A stretch of 64,000 bases of DNA from Gorsachius magnificus. Lineage: Eukaryota; Chordata; Aves; Pelecaniformes; Ardeidae. Positions 26,113 to 35,600 of this stretch are shown here, in pieces (positions within the stretch are counted from its first letter, which is position 1; the number at the start of each line of letters is the position of its first letter). The notes under the pieces are model-generated. The model had not been told where the DNA came from. It did not search any database and worked only from the letters and a program-made list of their open reading frames with translations. The stretch is from the NCBI GenBank assembly GCA_034008185.1, contig CM067082.1, forward strand, positions 129,767,988-129,831,987. Reading direction: 5' to 3'. The position numbers were made by a program, and so were the translations under genes.

Positions 26113-28223
26113 TCAAAATGTAGAAAAGTAATTTGTGGGACTTCATAAATCTGTTATGTAACTATCTCCCAATTAGAGTTTAAAAAACATGGCTTATAAT
26201 TCCCACTTTCCTGGAATTTACAATTCCATTCTCAATCTGCTATTTTTTATTGCCAGGTATACAGGAGTTGGGGTTTTTTTTTCATGTTTTGACATTAGAT
26301 TGGAAGTATTTTGAGAATAACTTCAGCAAAAAAGAAGTATTTTAACATATAGGGAAAAAAATCTCAATTTTCAGTATCAATATGTAATCAATAGTTAGTT
26401 TGGATTTCTTTTTTCATAGTTACTTACTTTTCCCAGCCCACACCCAAAAATTCATAGTGAAAAACTGCCAGGTTCTTTTTTGGCAAACTTTTTTGTATTT
26501 GTTTGTTTTAAAATCTATACCAAGCTTACTTAGATGTAGAAGCCCTGTAAAAATCTCTACAGATATATCAAATAAGGATATTTATGGACAAGGTCAAAGA
26601 AAAAAAAGAGCTTTGTATGTGAAATTTCATTGGGGTGGATATAGTGAAAGAACAGAAAACAAAAATATTAAGAAACTCCTTTCTATGTAATGGATTTTTT
26701 TATAATAAGTTAAGAATGTTATGAAGTATTTAATTATGAAAAATTATGCAGTGTTTTTGCCTTTTATATTCTAAGCCCTTCTTGTCATAGGGTAAATATG
26801 GTAAGAATTGGACAGCTAGACTAACTGAAGATGACAACAGGGGAAAGGACAAAGAAAAAAGTCTGTTGTAATTTAATTTTAAAAGGTACCATCATTTATT
26901 TTCAGTTGGCATTCAATTTTCAATACACTCATTTTAAAATGCATTACTGTTTAGTTTTGAATGTTATGGTAATTTGGGAATTGACTTAGCTTTTCTCAGA
27001 GTTACAGATATGAGGCATATTAATGAACACGAGTTTTAGATGACAAATGGTGCTTGAAGTTTCCCTGTATTTTAATTCATTTTTGATTAGAACATGGATG
27101 TTTTCTGAAATAGGCATTTGCCAGCCAAAATGGTCATCTGATTTCAACATACAATGTGATGCTTCAGTGAAGTTTGAACTTTGGAATGATTTAAAATTCA
27201 TTGGTAATAGTGCTATAAAGGCCGTGTTCCCTGGCTCAGAATGCAATAAACTGCAGGATAGTATCTCCTTTGCAACCACACTGCACTTTCAGTCTATTTC
27301 ATTTATGGCTTTTTTTTTTTTTTTTGAATGAATGAATGCTATCCTAACCTATGAATTCCAGCCGTGCTTCATTGTGCTTACATTGTCAGAAGCAGGTGCT
27401 GGTGCACAAGGATTTTACTAAGGCAAAGAAAGTGAGTGGCATAAACTGAATTGTATTTGTTTAGAACACAATAGAAATATATTTATGCTTACCCATTAAA
27501 AAACTAACACATGCAGATTAAAATGAATTCTGGGGAAGATAAATTCATTTTGTTATATATTTGCACACCCAACATTATGTTTATAATAACCAATCTGGAT
27601 CAGTTAATGTGAAATGATTGAAAACAAAACATTAAAAAATGGATTTTTCATGTTCAATTTTTCTTCCTGCTCAGCTCAGAAAAGATTACAATTAAAAATA
27701 TTTTCAAGATTCCCAAAGCTTCCACAATGCATAAATAAACCAGATGGTAGCAGGCCTTAATTGATTACCCCCTTTACTTTTTCAAAGAGTACAAAAGCCA
27801 AGTTCTAGTCATATGCACAGAGTGAATGTTACCAATTATGTTATCTTTAAAAATGTTTTTTTATACTGTTGTTCATCAGTTGTTCATCAGCTGCTCCATT
27901 TTTCCACTCTGGATATACAAATTACCTTTTTACTTGGAGTGTCACATGATTCTCTGTGACTACTCCGTGCTTACATCTTCACATGAATCCTGTGCTTGCC
28001 TGTGCACAATAGAAATACTCATCACTCTTCACTGGAACTCTAACCCTTCCAGGAAGATGGAGCTTCAAATGTGTGCATCAGGAAGCAGCAAGAGCAGGAC
28101 TGCTCCTCAAGAGCAGACAAGCCAGGAACTGAAGGTGGCTCCACCCAGGGCTGTGTCCTCACCAACAGGACCCAGTCCCATATGGGCTGAACACAGCAGG
28201 CAGCGCCAGGGGCTGGTAATGGG

Positions 28224-28411
28224 GTCCATCAACAGGCACAGACAAGCAAGTGATGGACTGGATCTAGGGTCCTTCCATGGAATCCAGACTGGGGCAAAAG
28301 CAGACAGGGCCAGAGACCAGAATGGAGACAAGGCTACAGCACGAGGCCAAAGTCCATCCAGGAGACAGGGCCAGAGACAAGGCTGCATACAGCATATATC
28401 TAAGGGGTCCA
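28224..28411. repeat. GC-rich degenerate tandem repeat (left part)
   Basis: A diverged minisatellite-like array that is much richer in GC than its surroundings. The 16-mer agacagggccagagac occurs exactly at 28302-28317 and 28363-28378, a period of 61 bp. A 'gtccatcc'-type block recurs at 28224, 28269 and 28352, each time near ggccagag/gacaag-type sequence. The GC-rich composition extends left to about 28080 without a clear period. The same pattern resumes at about 28652, beyond the CR1 tail, so the array is interrupted. I do not recognise the family. Confidence 0.65.
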
Positions 28412-28651
28412 AGCAGAGTAGGCTTAGAATAGATATAAGGAAGAAATTCTTTGCAATGAGGGTAGTGAAACACTGGAACGGGTTGCCCAGAGAGGTAGTG
28501 GAAGCCCCATCCCTGGAAACATTCAAGACCAGGTTGGATGGGGCTCTGAGCAACCTGATCTAATTAGGGGTGTCCCTGCTCACTGCAGGGGGATTGGGCT
28601 AGATGACCTCTAGGGGTCCCTTCCAACCCATAACGTTCTATGATTCTATGA
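28412..28651 (+). mobile_element. CR1 LINE, 3'-end fragment with ORF2 C-terminus and tail
   Basis: This is the plus-strand 3' end of a CR1 retrotransposon. In the frame ending at the TAA at 28561-28563 it encodes the C-terminal tail of CR1 ORF2, with the recognisable strings DIRKKFFAMRVVKHWNGLPR and APSLETFKTRLDGALSNLI, and it stops where the family normally stops. A short 3' UTR follows (ggggtgtccctgctcactgc, tagatgacctctaggggtcc, ttccaaccca). It ends in the typical tail gttctatgattctatga. Everything 5' of the last ~50 codons is missing. The left junction, near 28412, is approximate because it abuts a GC-rich tandem repeat. A 245-codon open frame from 27826 runs into this tail, but its upstream part resembles nothing I recognise, so it is probably chance readthrough. 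Confidence 0.95.
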
Positions 28652-28735
28652 AGACAATCTACTTACAACACGGGGCCAAGGTCTATCCATGATGCACGGC
28701 CAGAGTCAGGGCTGGAGATGCACACCCAAAACAAA
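28652..28735. repeat. Degenerate tandem repeat (right part, after CR1)
   Basis: The segment containing 'cggggccaaggtctatccat' and 'gcacggccagagtcagggct' aligns in order with the unit left of the CR1 (gaggccaaagtccatccagg ... gacagggccagagacaaggc). It is therefore another diverged unit of the same array, separated from the others by the CR1 fragment at 28412-28651. Confidence 0.6.
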
Positions 28736-31700
28736 ACTCAGGCAGTGACTCACTTTGCTCCTCCTTGCACTCTCGAGTATTGTATTCAGCTGATAAACCA
28801 CCGAATTCTGGTATCTCACTTATTATGGGAAATTTGCTCCACACATTTTTAATACTTTGAGTCTCTGTTACATCTATATTAATATTTGAAGATATCTTTA
28901 TTTTCACATCTTTCTATGAAATTGTTCAATACATATTAACATTTGGGAACATTCTCCTTGAAAGCATAAATGCAAGATGGTTCATAAACTCAAATGATTC
29001 ACTGACGAATGGATAGGAAATTTTAGAATCTTCCAGTATTCCCTCATCAATTATTTTACCCAATGACATCTGTGTACCATTTGGAAATTATTACACCTAC
29101 TTAATTCCTTAAGAAAATCTTTTAGAACATTGATGGTTTCTGAAGATTTCTTGATGGGCAGGAAAGGAATTAATGGCACCCTGAGATAAAAAAGACACAA
29201 AGTATAGACATGATGATTCCCAAGAAGAGTGTGGATTCTGGCAATGCTATGCTATTGCTTTTGCTGTATATTTCATGTTTTCACTTGATTCAGCAGTGGT
29301 ATCATATGAATATTTAACAATGTCTACAGTGGGTTTTTTTTTAACTTTTTAATCCTACTGATAGCTGCTGTGCAATGAAACCTGAAAAAACACTGGCAAT
29401 AGTTTATTTTGTACAGAATCATTGAATACTTGCCCTTTCATCTTTCTTGGGTGTTGGACAGTGCCTCTTGATATTCAAGGATGTTAGTTGATGGCAGATG
29501 CAAGATGGCAAAGTCACAGGAAAGAAAACATTTCTACCCATCAGGGTTTATGGACAATTTCTCATTAACTGAAGTTGATAGTTTCATATGCACACTGAAC
29601 AGGAATAGGAAACCATATATTGTCTGTACAAATAAAGTCTTTAGTATTATTGATTTGCTGTGAAACAAACTCAGGTAAGTATGAAATTTGTTTAGAACTG
29701 TAGCATACAATGAAATTTAATTCGGCTTAATCACTTGTAAATGCTCTGCTGACTCTGATTATTTTGAAGGAATTATTTATGTGAGTTTCCTATATTTGAT
29801 ACAACAAGAAACAAATAAGCAAACTGAAGGTTCTCCACAATATCGTATTGTACTGAGAGTCTGAGAAAAAGATGTTGAATAATTACACTGAAAGTGGTTT
29901 AGTAGATGTCATTAATTTTACTTTGTTTCTACTGAAGTCAACATATAGAATGTTTTATAGCATGACAGTAACAGTTTATATGGTTGACATCTTTCTCTAT
30001 GGCAAAGCACCAAAGAACAAGAGATTTCTGTCGTAAAGAGTAGTGCAGGTGGTGAGATGCCAGCAACACCTTTACTCAGCTGAGATTTCTGCTGTGGAAG
30101 ACTAAGTTCAAGACCGTAAAGTTAAATGCTTGATAATGCAGAAGGCATGAACACCATCCAAGTCCACAGAAGGGCTTAGTCTGCTAGATGTCATCATTTA
30201 TGCATGACACACAGGATTCTCATTGTACTGAGCACAGACCACAGCAGCTATAGATGCTTCTGTTCACAAGCACAGGTTGTGTTGCCAACTTTACCTGCAT
30301 GGATCTAACCTCTGCCAATTATCTCCCAGGGCTGGGACACTGAAACTGTCTCTCTCGGACACATTTCTCTCTTCATAGGAGAATGCCTCAGCCAGCAAGA
30401 TACAGGCTGTACTGTGGACAAATAGAAGTAAGAGGCTGTTCTCCAGCTTTCAGATTATTCCTGAGCAGAATCAAGATTCACTACATCAAGAGAAAAGCAA
30501 GTTAACAAAGTTAAAACTTTAGTTTTGCAACCAAGAGACAAATATTGTTACATGCAAAATATCATTACCTGCAAAAAGGGAACACAGCATTTATATGCAG
30601 GTCTAAGAATTTATTGTTAGTTCAATTAACAGTCTAACAATCTAGTCAACAAAGAGCAAACCTCTCTTCTTATCAGTCCAACTCCAAGAGCAATAATGCT
30701 TCTAGTCTGAATTATGTAATTATTACAGAAAAGCCTCATCCACAGTTAAAACTGTTATACTTCCTAATATCATTTTCTCTGATATTGCAGTCACCCCTCC
30801 AAAGAATTCCTGGGCCCTAAAATTGACAACCAAGCATCACTGTTCCTGAACAAGCTCTGTGTGTGTGTGTGTGTGTGTGCATGCACATGCGTACCTGCAT
30901 GAGTGCACGTGAGTGCATGTGGGCGTATTTTAGCGAGTCATCAGTGTCCCGAGTTCTTTGCTAGGAGGAGTATGGTGCTCCTGGTGAAAGTTTCTGCTTC
31001 ACGCAGCCTGCTCACTTGCTCTTTCTTCATTGGTTCCCTGAAAGGTTTTTACTATCTAATTAGCTAAATACACATTAGTTGTCAGCTAGAGTTGCACATT
31101 CTCCAATGGACTTCAGTTTTGGAGCTGAAACTTCTAAAAAAGGATTACCAGCATATGTATCAACTGATTTAGTTTCAAGTTTGAAAATCCCTGAGTTTTT
31201 ATTCAGGGATTATTCAGCCAATTTCGTATGTGAAACCTCTTTTTATATTACAGCTGTAGAAAATCCAAATAGAATCTATTCTGCAAAGCCTGTATTTCTG
31301 TTCCCTTCGAACTAGACATTCAAGAACATATTTAAACTGTAGATCAAGTAGTATATGGTCTTAATTACAATCTAATAGTAGAATTAATCTAAGAATAAAC
31401 TGAGGATTACCCACATAAACACTTCTAATGCTCATTAATTTTTCACATAAACAAAGGTATTGTTTGCCAAAGTGTAAAATTTAAACAAACAAAAAACCAG
31501 AAAGCAAAATTAATAAAAATCAAAGTAATTTATATATCTGTTCTTAGTTATAGATATTTTTTTAAATTGTCCTATAGCAAGATTCTCAACACTTAGTGCT
31601 TAAAATTAATGCAGAAGTGAATTTAGAAGCCTTGCTTTATAGGAAGGAGCGCATGCGCTTGAAAAACCTGTTGTAGCACTCACTTTGTTTGTAAAACTAA

Positions 31701-31952
31701 AATTTCTCAGTTGCCTTTCAAAAATGTCATTATATGAATTCAGGTACTTTAGAAACCCTTAGATATCTGCCTCAGGCTAACAAACTTAGTAAACTATATT
31801 TTTCCCTTAGAACGGTATAGTAGCAATGTTAAAAGGCATTATCTGAAGATATCCTGTGCTGCTTTGCACTTAGGACACTCTTGAATTACCAATGATATGA
31901 TTCAAGACAAGAGGGGTTTTTGCAATAGATACTTATTACAAACACTTACATG
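28736..31952. other. Noncoding, nothing recognised except the TG repeat
   Basis: Unique sequence with the TG/Z-DNA-prone tract at 30858. No coding exon, RNA gene or interspersed repeat recognised. Confidence 0.6.
30858..30930. repeat. (TG)11 microsatellite with alternating purine-pyrimidine flank
   Basis: Eleven uninterrupted TG units (30858-30879) run into a mostly alternating purine/pyrimidine stretch (catgcacatgcgtacctgca, then gtgcacgtgagtgcatgtgg). This is classic Z-DNA-prone sequence and probably length-polymorphic. Confidence 0.95.
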
Positions 31953-32164
31953 GAATGGTCATATGGAAAAGTCCCTGTGAGGACAGCACTATTGGATGAA
32001 CCCAAATATCTGTTTGATCTAGTATCATTCTTCAGAGGTGGTCAGAGTAGTTGTACAGAGAAGAATATGAGACAAATAGAGGGATATTTATTCTTTCTGT
32101 CAAACAGATATTTGGTCTCATCAAATAGTGCTGTCCTCACAGGGAGTTTTCCATATGACCCTTC
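31953..32164. repeat. Large inverted repeat, 60-65 bp arms, 82-nt spacer
   Basis: The left arm (31958-32017) and the reverse complement of the right arm (32100-32159) agree at 56 of 60 positions by manual alignment. They extend outward one further pair and then three more beyond a single mismatch, giving arms of about 65 bp (31953-32017 and 32100-32164). The 82-nt spacer (32018-32099) has no symmetry I can see. A transcript from either strand would fold into a hairpin with a long, nearly continuous stem. I see no target-site duplication at the outer edges, so a MITE-type transposon is not supported. The left arm and spacer start ('tctgtttgatctagtatc') faintly recall a dispersed reptile/bird repeat with a '..ggtccatctagtccagtatc..' core. 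The right arm may therefore be a local inverted copy. A 77-codon open frame across it is symmetrical by-product, not a gene. Confidence 0.92.
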
Positions 32165-32630
32165 TTTCCTGTATTGTGAATAATTACTCCCTGTGTCACC
32201 CACAATTACAGACTACTGTTATACGCCCTCCAAGCTGTCTCTTTTTCAGGTTAAACAGTCTCAGTCTATCCCATGGTTAAAATAATTTCTGTGATCATTG
32301 TCATTATTCCTACCTGTATCTTTTCTAACTGTACCACATAATCTCTGGCATTGAACAACCAGAATTTTACTGTATTAAAAAGCAGGTGTACCATGTATTC
32401 TTAAATTGCAAATATTTGTCTCCTATTTCTTTCCTACCATCCTGTAGGATTCAGATTGTTGGTTGTTGGGGTTTTTTATCACTACTGAGGTTTTATGTTC
32501 CCATAAAATTATCTATTATAACTCCAGATGCTATCTCCTGAATTGTAGTAGTTTGTTCTGAATAAGCTTCTAAATAATGACCCACAATATTTTCAGGGAC
32601 AAATATTTGTATATGTAAATCTTGCATGTT
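32165..32630 (-). mobile_element. Ancient CR1-type LINE fragment, heavily decayed
   Basis: Read on the minus strand, this resembles the conserved 3'-half blocks of old amniote CR1/L3-type LINEs. Plus-strand landmarks in order are: 'gactactgttatacgccctc' (family pattern: gactgttatca..cccc), 'tgtctctttttcaggttaaa' then 'cagtctcagtcta' (family: tctcttctccaggctaaacagtcccagt), 'gtgatcattgtcattattcc', 'caaccagaattttactgtat' with 'gtgtaccatgtattctt', and 'ctattataactccagatgct'. Order and spacing fit the family, but identity is low and indels are common, so the copy is far older than the others here. The 3' terminal part is missing; in its place lies the inverted repeat at 31953-32164. Assignment is from remembered consensus, and both ends are approximate. 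Confidence 0.7.
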
Positions 32631-35600
32631 CAGTTATCTATTTGTTATATTTGTAGTTTACTTAATTTTGTTGCAATGTGGCTTTGAGAATACACAAGCA
32701 GATGTGATTAACTCTACTGTGATCACTTTTTTAAGGGCCCTAGATCCAATTCTCATTGGCCTCAAAATCCCTTTTGACCAAACTGGTACCCACTCTAAAA
32801 CTACCACCAGCATAATTATAATGTATTTTAGTTTAGGCAATATTCACATTCAGACTGAAACTCCTGCTAGAACAACCCAAAGGGCTTTCATTTGCACAGG
32901 GTCGCTGTAGCTAGAATATGGCGAGATGAGAGATGTGTAAAATGTACCCACTTGTATGCCAGGTGACCCACACCCTGGTTTGCATGGCTAGATCACAGTC
33001 TCATGTTTGCTGTGGACTCTTTAATACTTGCTGCATACTTGCACTGCTATCCGGTATTTATTTCCCTTTTACAAGTAACAGGAGTTATAATTTAGAATCA
33101 AATTAAAATGAGTTGTAATTTAGGATTAAATTGGTGGGACCGTCATGCTGATGAGAAACTACATCATAAAAGTCTACAGTGACTAACTATATATCACAAA
33201 ACCTCCACGTATTAAAAAAATGGATTAATTAAATACTTTTTTGTTGCTTCAAGTAAGCAAAGTGCTTCTAGAACATTATGTCCCTGCACGATGCAAAAGA
33301 CTGAAGATACAGGGGAAACAGAATATTTCAATGAATTTCATTTAAGTTTCCACAGTCCACAGAAAAAGGCTCTCCAGTAGCGTAGCTGCAATGCAATAAG
33401 GAAACAAAATCTTAACCCTCCAACCTGATACATTGCTCCATTGTCTCTAAATATTTGTTGAGAAGAGACATGTCACAGCTCATTGTTTCTTGATCTTGTA
33501 ATGCCTTACTCATAAAAAAAGACTTTTGCAATGTCATAATTTCTGAAAATCAGATTGTACAGTGCAGCAATGGGTCATAATATATATAAATGTGGTTTTC
33601 ATTATTTTTCCATAGTAACTACAGACACCCCTCTACAATACCCGTAAGTTTCAAGATCTTTTTCCTTTTTCTTCCCCTTTCCCTTTTCCTTCCTCTATTC
33701 CCTTCCCTTTTACTTCTATAGCTGTCCCTAAACCTAATTCCTGAGCTACCAGCAGAACTCAAGTGCAATAGCAAAGCATTGCATTCAGTATTCACACCTG
33801 ATTGAAAAAGGATCTTTTGAAAGAATACAAAACATCACTGATAATACAAAGCAAATACTTTCTTAATACAATAGATGCATAGTATAGAAGGAAGGATCTA
33901 GAAAAGAAAGATGTAGTCAGTTTAAACTTTTCAGAATATTTAATAATAAAAGGTACATTTTAATTTATTCCAACTCAAAGATTTGGCACATTACATATGG
34001 AATTACTGTGAAAAGCATGTTTAAGTTGTATGCTGAATGAAATTCAGCCTCACAGTTTTATAGAAGTACAGATTGGCTTTTGATTTGCCCCAAGGCACTT
34101 CTGTTCTATCTCCCATGTAAAATCAGTTGCTGCTAATTCCTTGATTTGTACTACAGAGCCACCACTTTGGATGATTAAAAATCTTTTATGTTGGAGTACT
34201 TACTATTTTTCATTAGGCAGTGTGTTAAAGGAAATTGGAGGTTGTCTTTGTTGGGGATAGAAGACCTGGGGGAATGTTCTGAATTTCTGAGAAACCTTTA
34301 GATCTTTGGGGATGGCAGGAAGGGGAAGTTTCCATTTCTTTTGTTGTTGTTATGTGAAATTCTCTGAAGTTTTTCTTCCTGAAAACATATTTTCTAACGA
34401 AGCTTTTTTGAATTTGTCAAATGCAGCTCTTTAATCAAACAGATGCAATAACAAAGCAAGCTTATTCAAAATTCAGAAAGAGTGATCAGTTACAGGTTTG
34501 CAAAGCAGCAAAACAGAAGTTAAGGTTCTGACTTATGCCCAAGGATTCAAGTTCAGCAATTAGAAGTGAGAGTTTGTACAGGACCTCTTAGAGCAAGTTA
34601 TGCTTTATGGTCAGTCCAGCTCAGCACCACTGTTCATTTGTAAGATTTTATGGCAACTTGGCTGCTCCACAGACATCACATAGAACAGGCTGTGCAGACA
34701 TTTGGAGAAGTTGCTATAATTTCAAAGTACTTTGGTGCACTGTGTTTAAGCCCACTAACTGAGGCTATAGATAGACTGTGGGCTGGTTGCTCTGCCAGCT
34801 GCAATGCGAATTATCCTGATCGGAGCTCTGAATGTAATACCCTGCAGGTCCCATAGGACCTGTACTCCCAATTTCCTTCCCATGGAAACCATGGTATGGG
34901 GAAGAAGAGTAGCAGAAGAAATTACCTGTGTCTAGTCCCAGAGTGAGTCAATAGACATCTGGGGTGTGCACCTCGCTAAAGTCCAGGAGACACATCCCAG
35001 ACTGGGTAGTTTGGACACAGCCTTAGAGAGCTCTGGATGACGGCCTGAGTGACAGCACACTCCTGTGGTCACCAGCAAGGTCCAGCACTTCATAAATGTC
35101 CACATTGTGTCTAGTTGCACCCAAAATCAACTCTGCCACTTTTACCTTGAGTCCTTCCACATATGTTGCAAAATAGCCCTTGGAAGAAGTTTTACAGCTA
35201 TCTTCCTCAATTCCTTCACTGAAGGATCCTGTAACCAGGAGCTCGGGGACAAGCACTAAAGACACTGAAAGCACAAGGCGCTAAAATATTTAACTTCACT
35301 GTTTCCTGCAAACGTAGCCATTTTTTCAACAGTGGATTATAATGCTCTGCATCTAAACAATGCAGGTACCCTAACTACAAGGTTTGTCCACAGAATGAAA
35401 GAACAACTAATTTCTGTGCAATAGTATATAAGGAAAAAATGAACCCAGTGATGTCCTTCTTACAAATATCTCTGCTGACATAAATTCAGGTAACTTCTAG
35501 TGTCACTTCCTTTCCTCCTCACTAAGAACAAGCAGCTCTCAGCATCATGGTGGTGAACAGCATGGTATAGTATATTTGGCTGATAACAGCAATGGGTTAA

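Larger units (their letters stand above)
20741..28079. other. Noncoding, almost nothing recognised
   Basis: AT-rich unique DNA apart from the block at 24741-24990 and the relic at 26042. It includes T17 near 27309-27325 followed by a short GAAT repeat. Frames of 90-97 codons at 21146-21418 and 26986-27331 (both strands) look like chance overlaps. Confidence 0.6.

Noticed and set aside
3351..27345. Similar T-run plus g(a)atgagtgagtgctat / gaatgaatgaatgctat at 3351-3385 and 27309-27341
   Set aside because: Only about 15 bases resemble each other beyond the T runs and flanks differ; not enough for a repeat family.
28107..28553. 148-codon minus-strand frame
   Set aside because: It is antisense to the CR1 tail and tandem array, with no recognisable protein features.
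27826..28563. 245-codon open frame, the longest in the window
   Set aside because: Its last ~50 codons are the CR1 ORF2 tail and the middle is the GC-rich tandem array. The front part has no recognisable domain. It is a readthrough of repeats, not a gene.
31950..32183. 77-codon frame across the inverted repeat
   Set aside because: Both arms contribute the same DNA in opposite sense; the frame has no motif and is a by-product of the repeat.
35023..35274. 83-codon minus-strand frame that looked faintly histone-like (EVLDLAG)
   Set aside because: Only a few residues resemble the H2A fold and the nucleotide sequence does not continue the match on either side; treated as coincidence.
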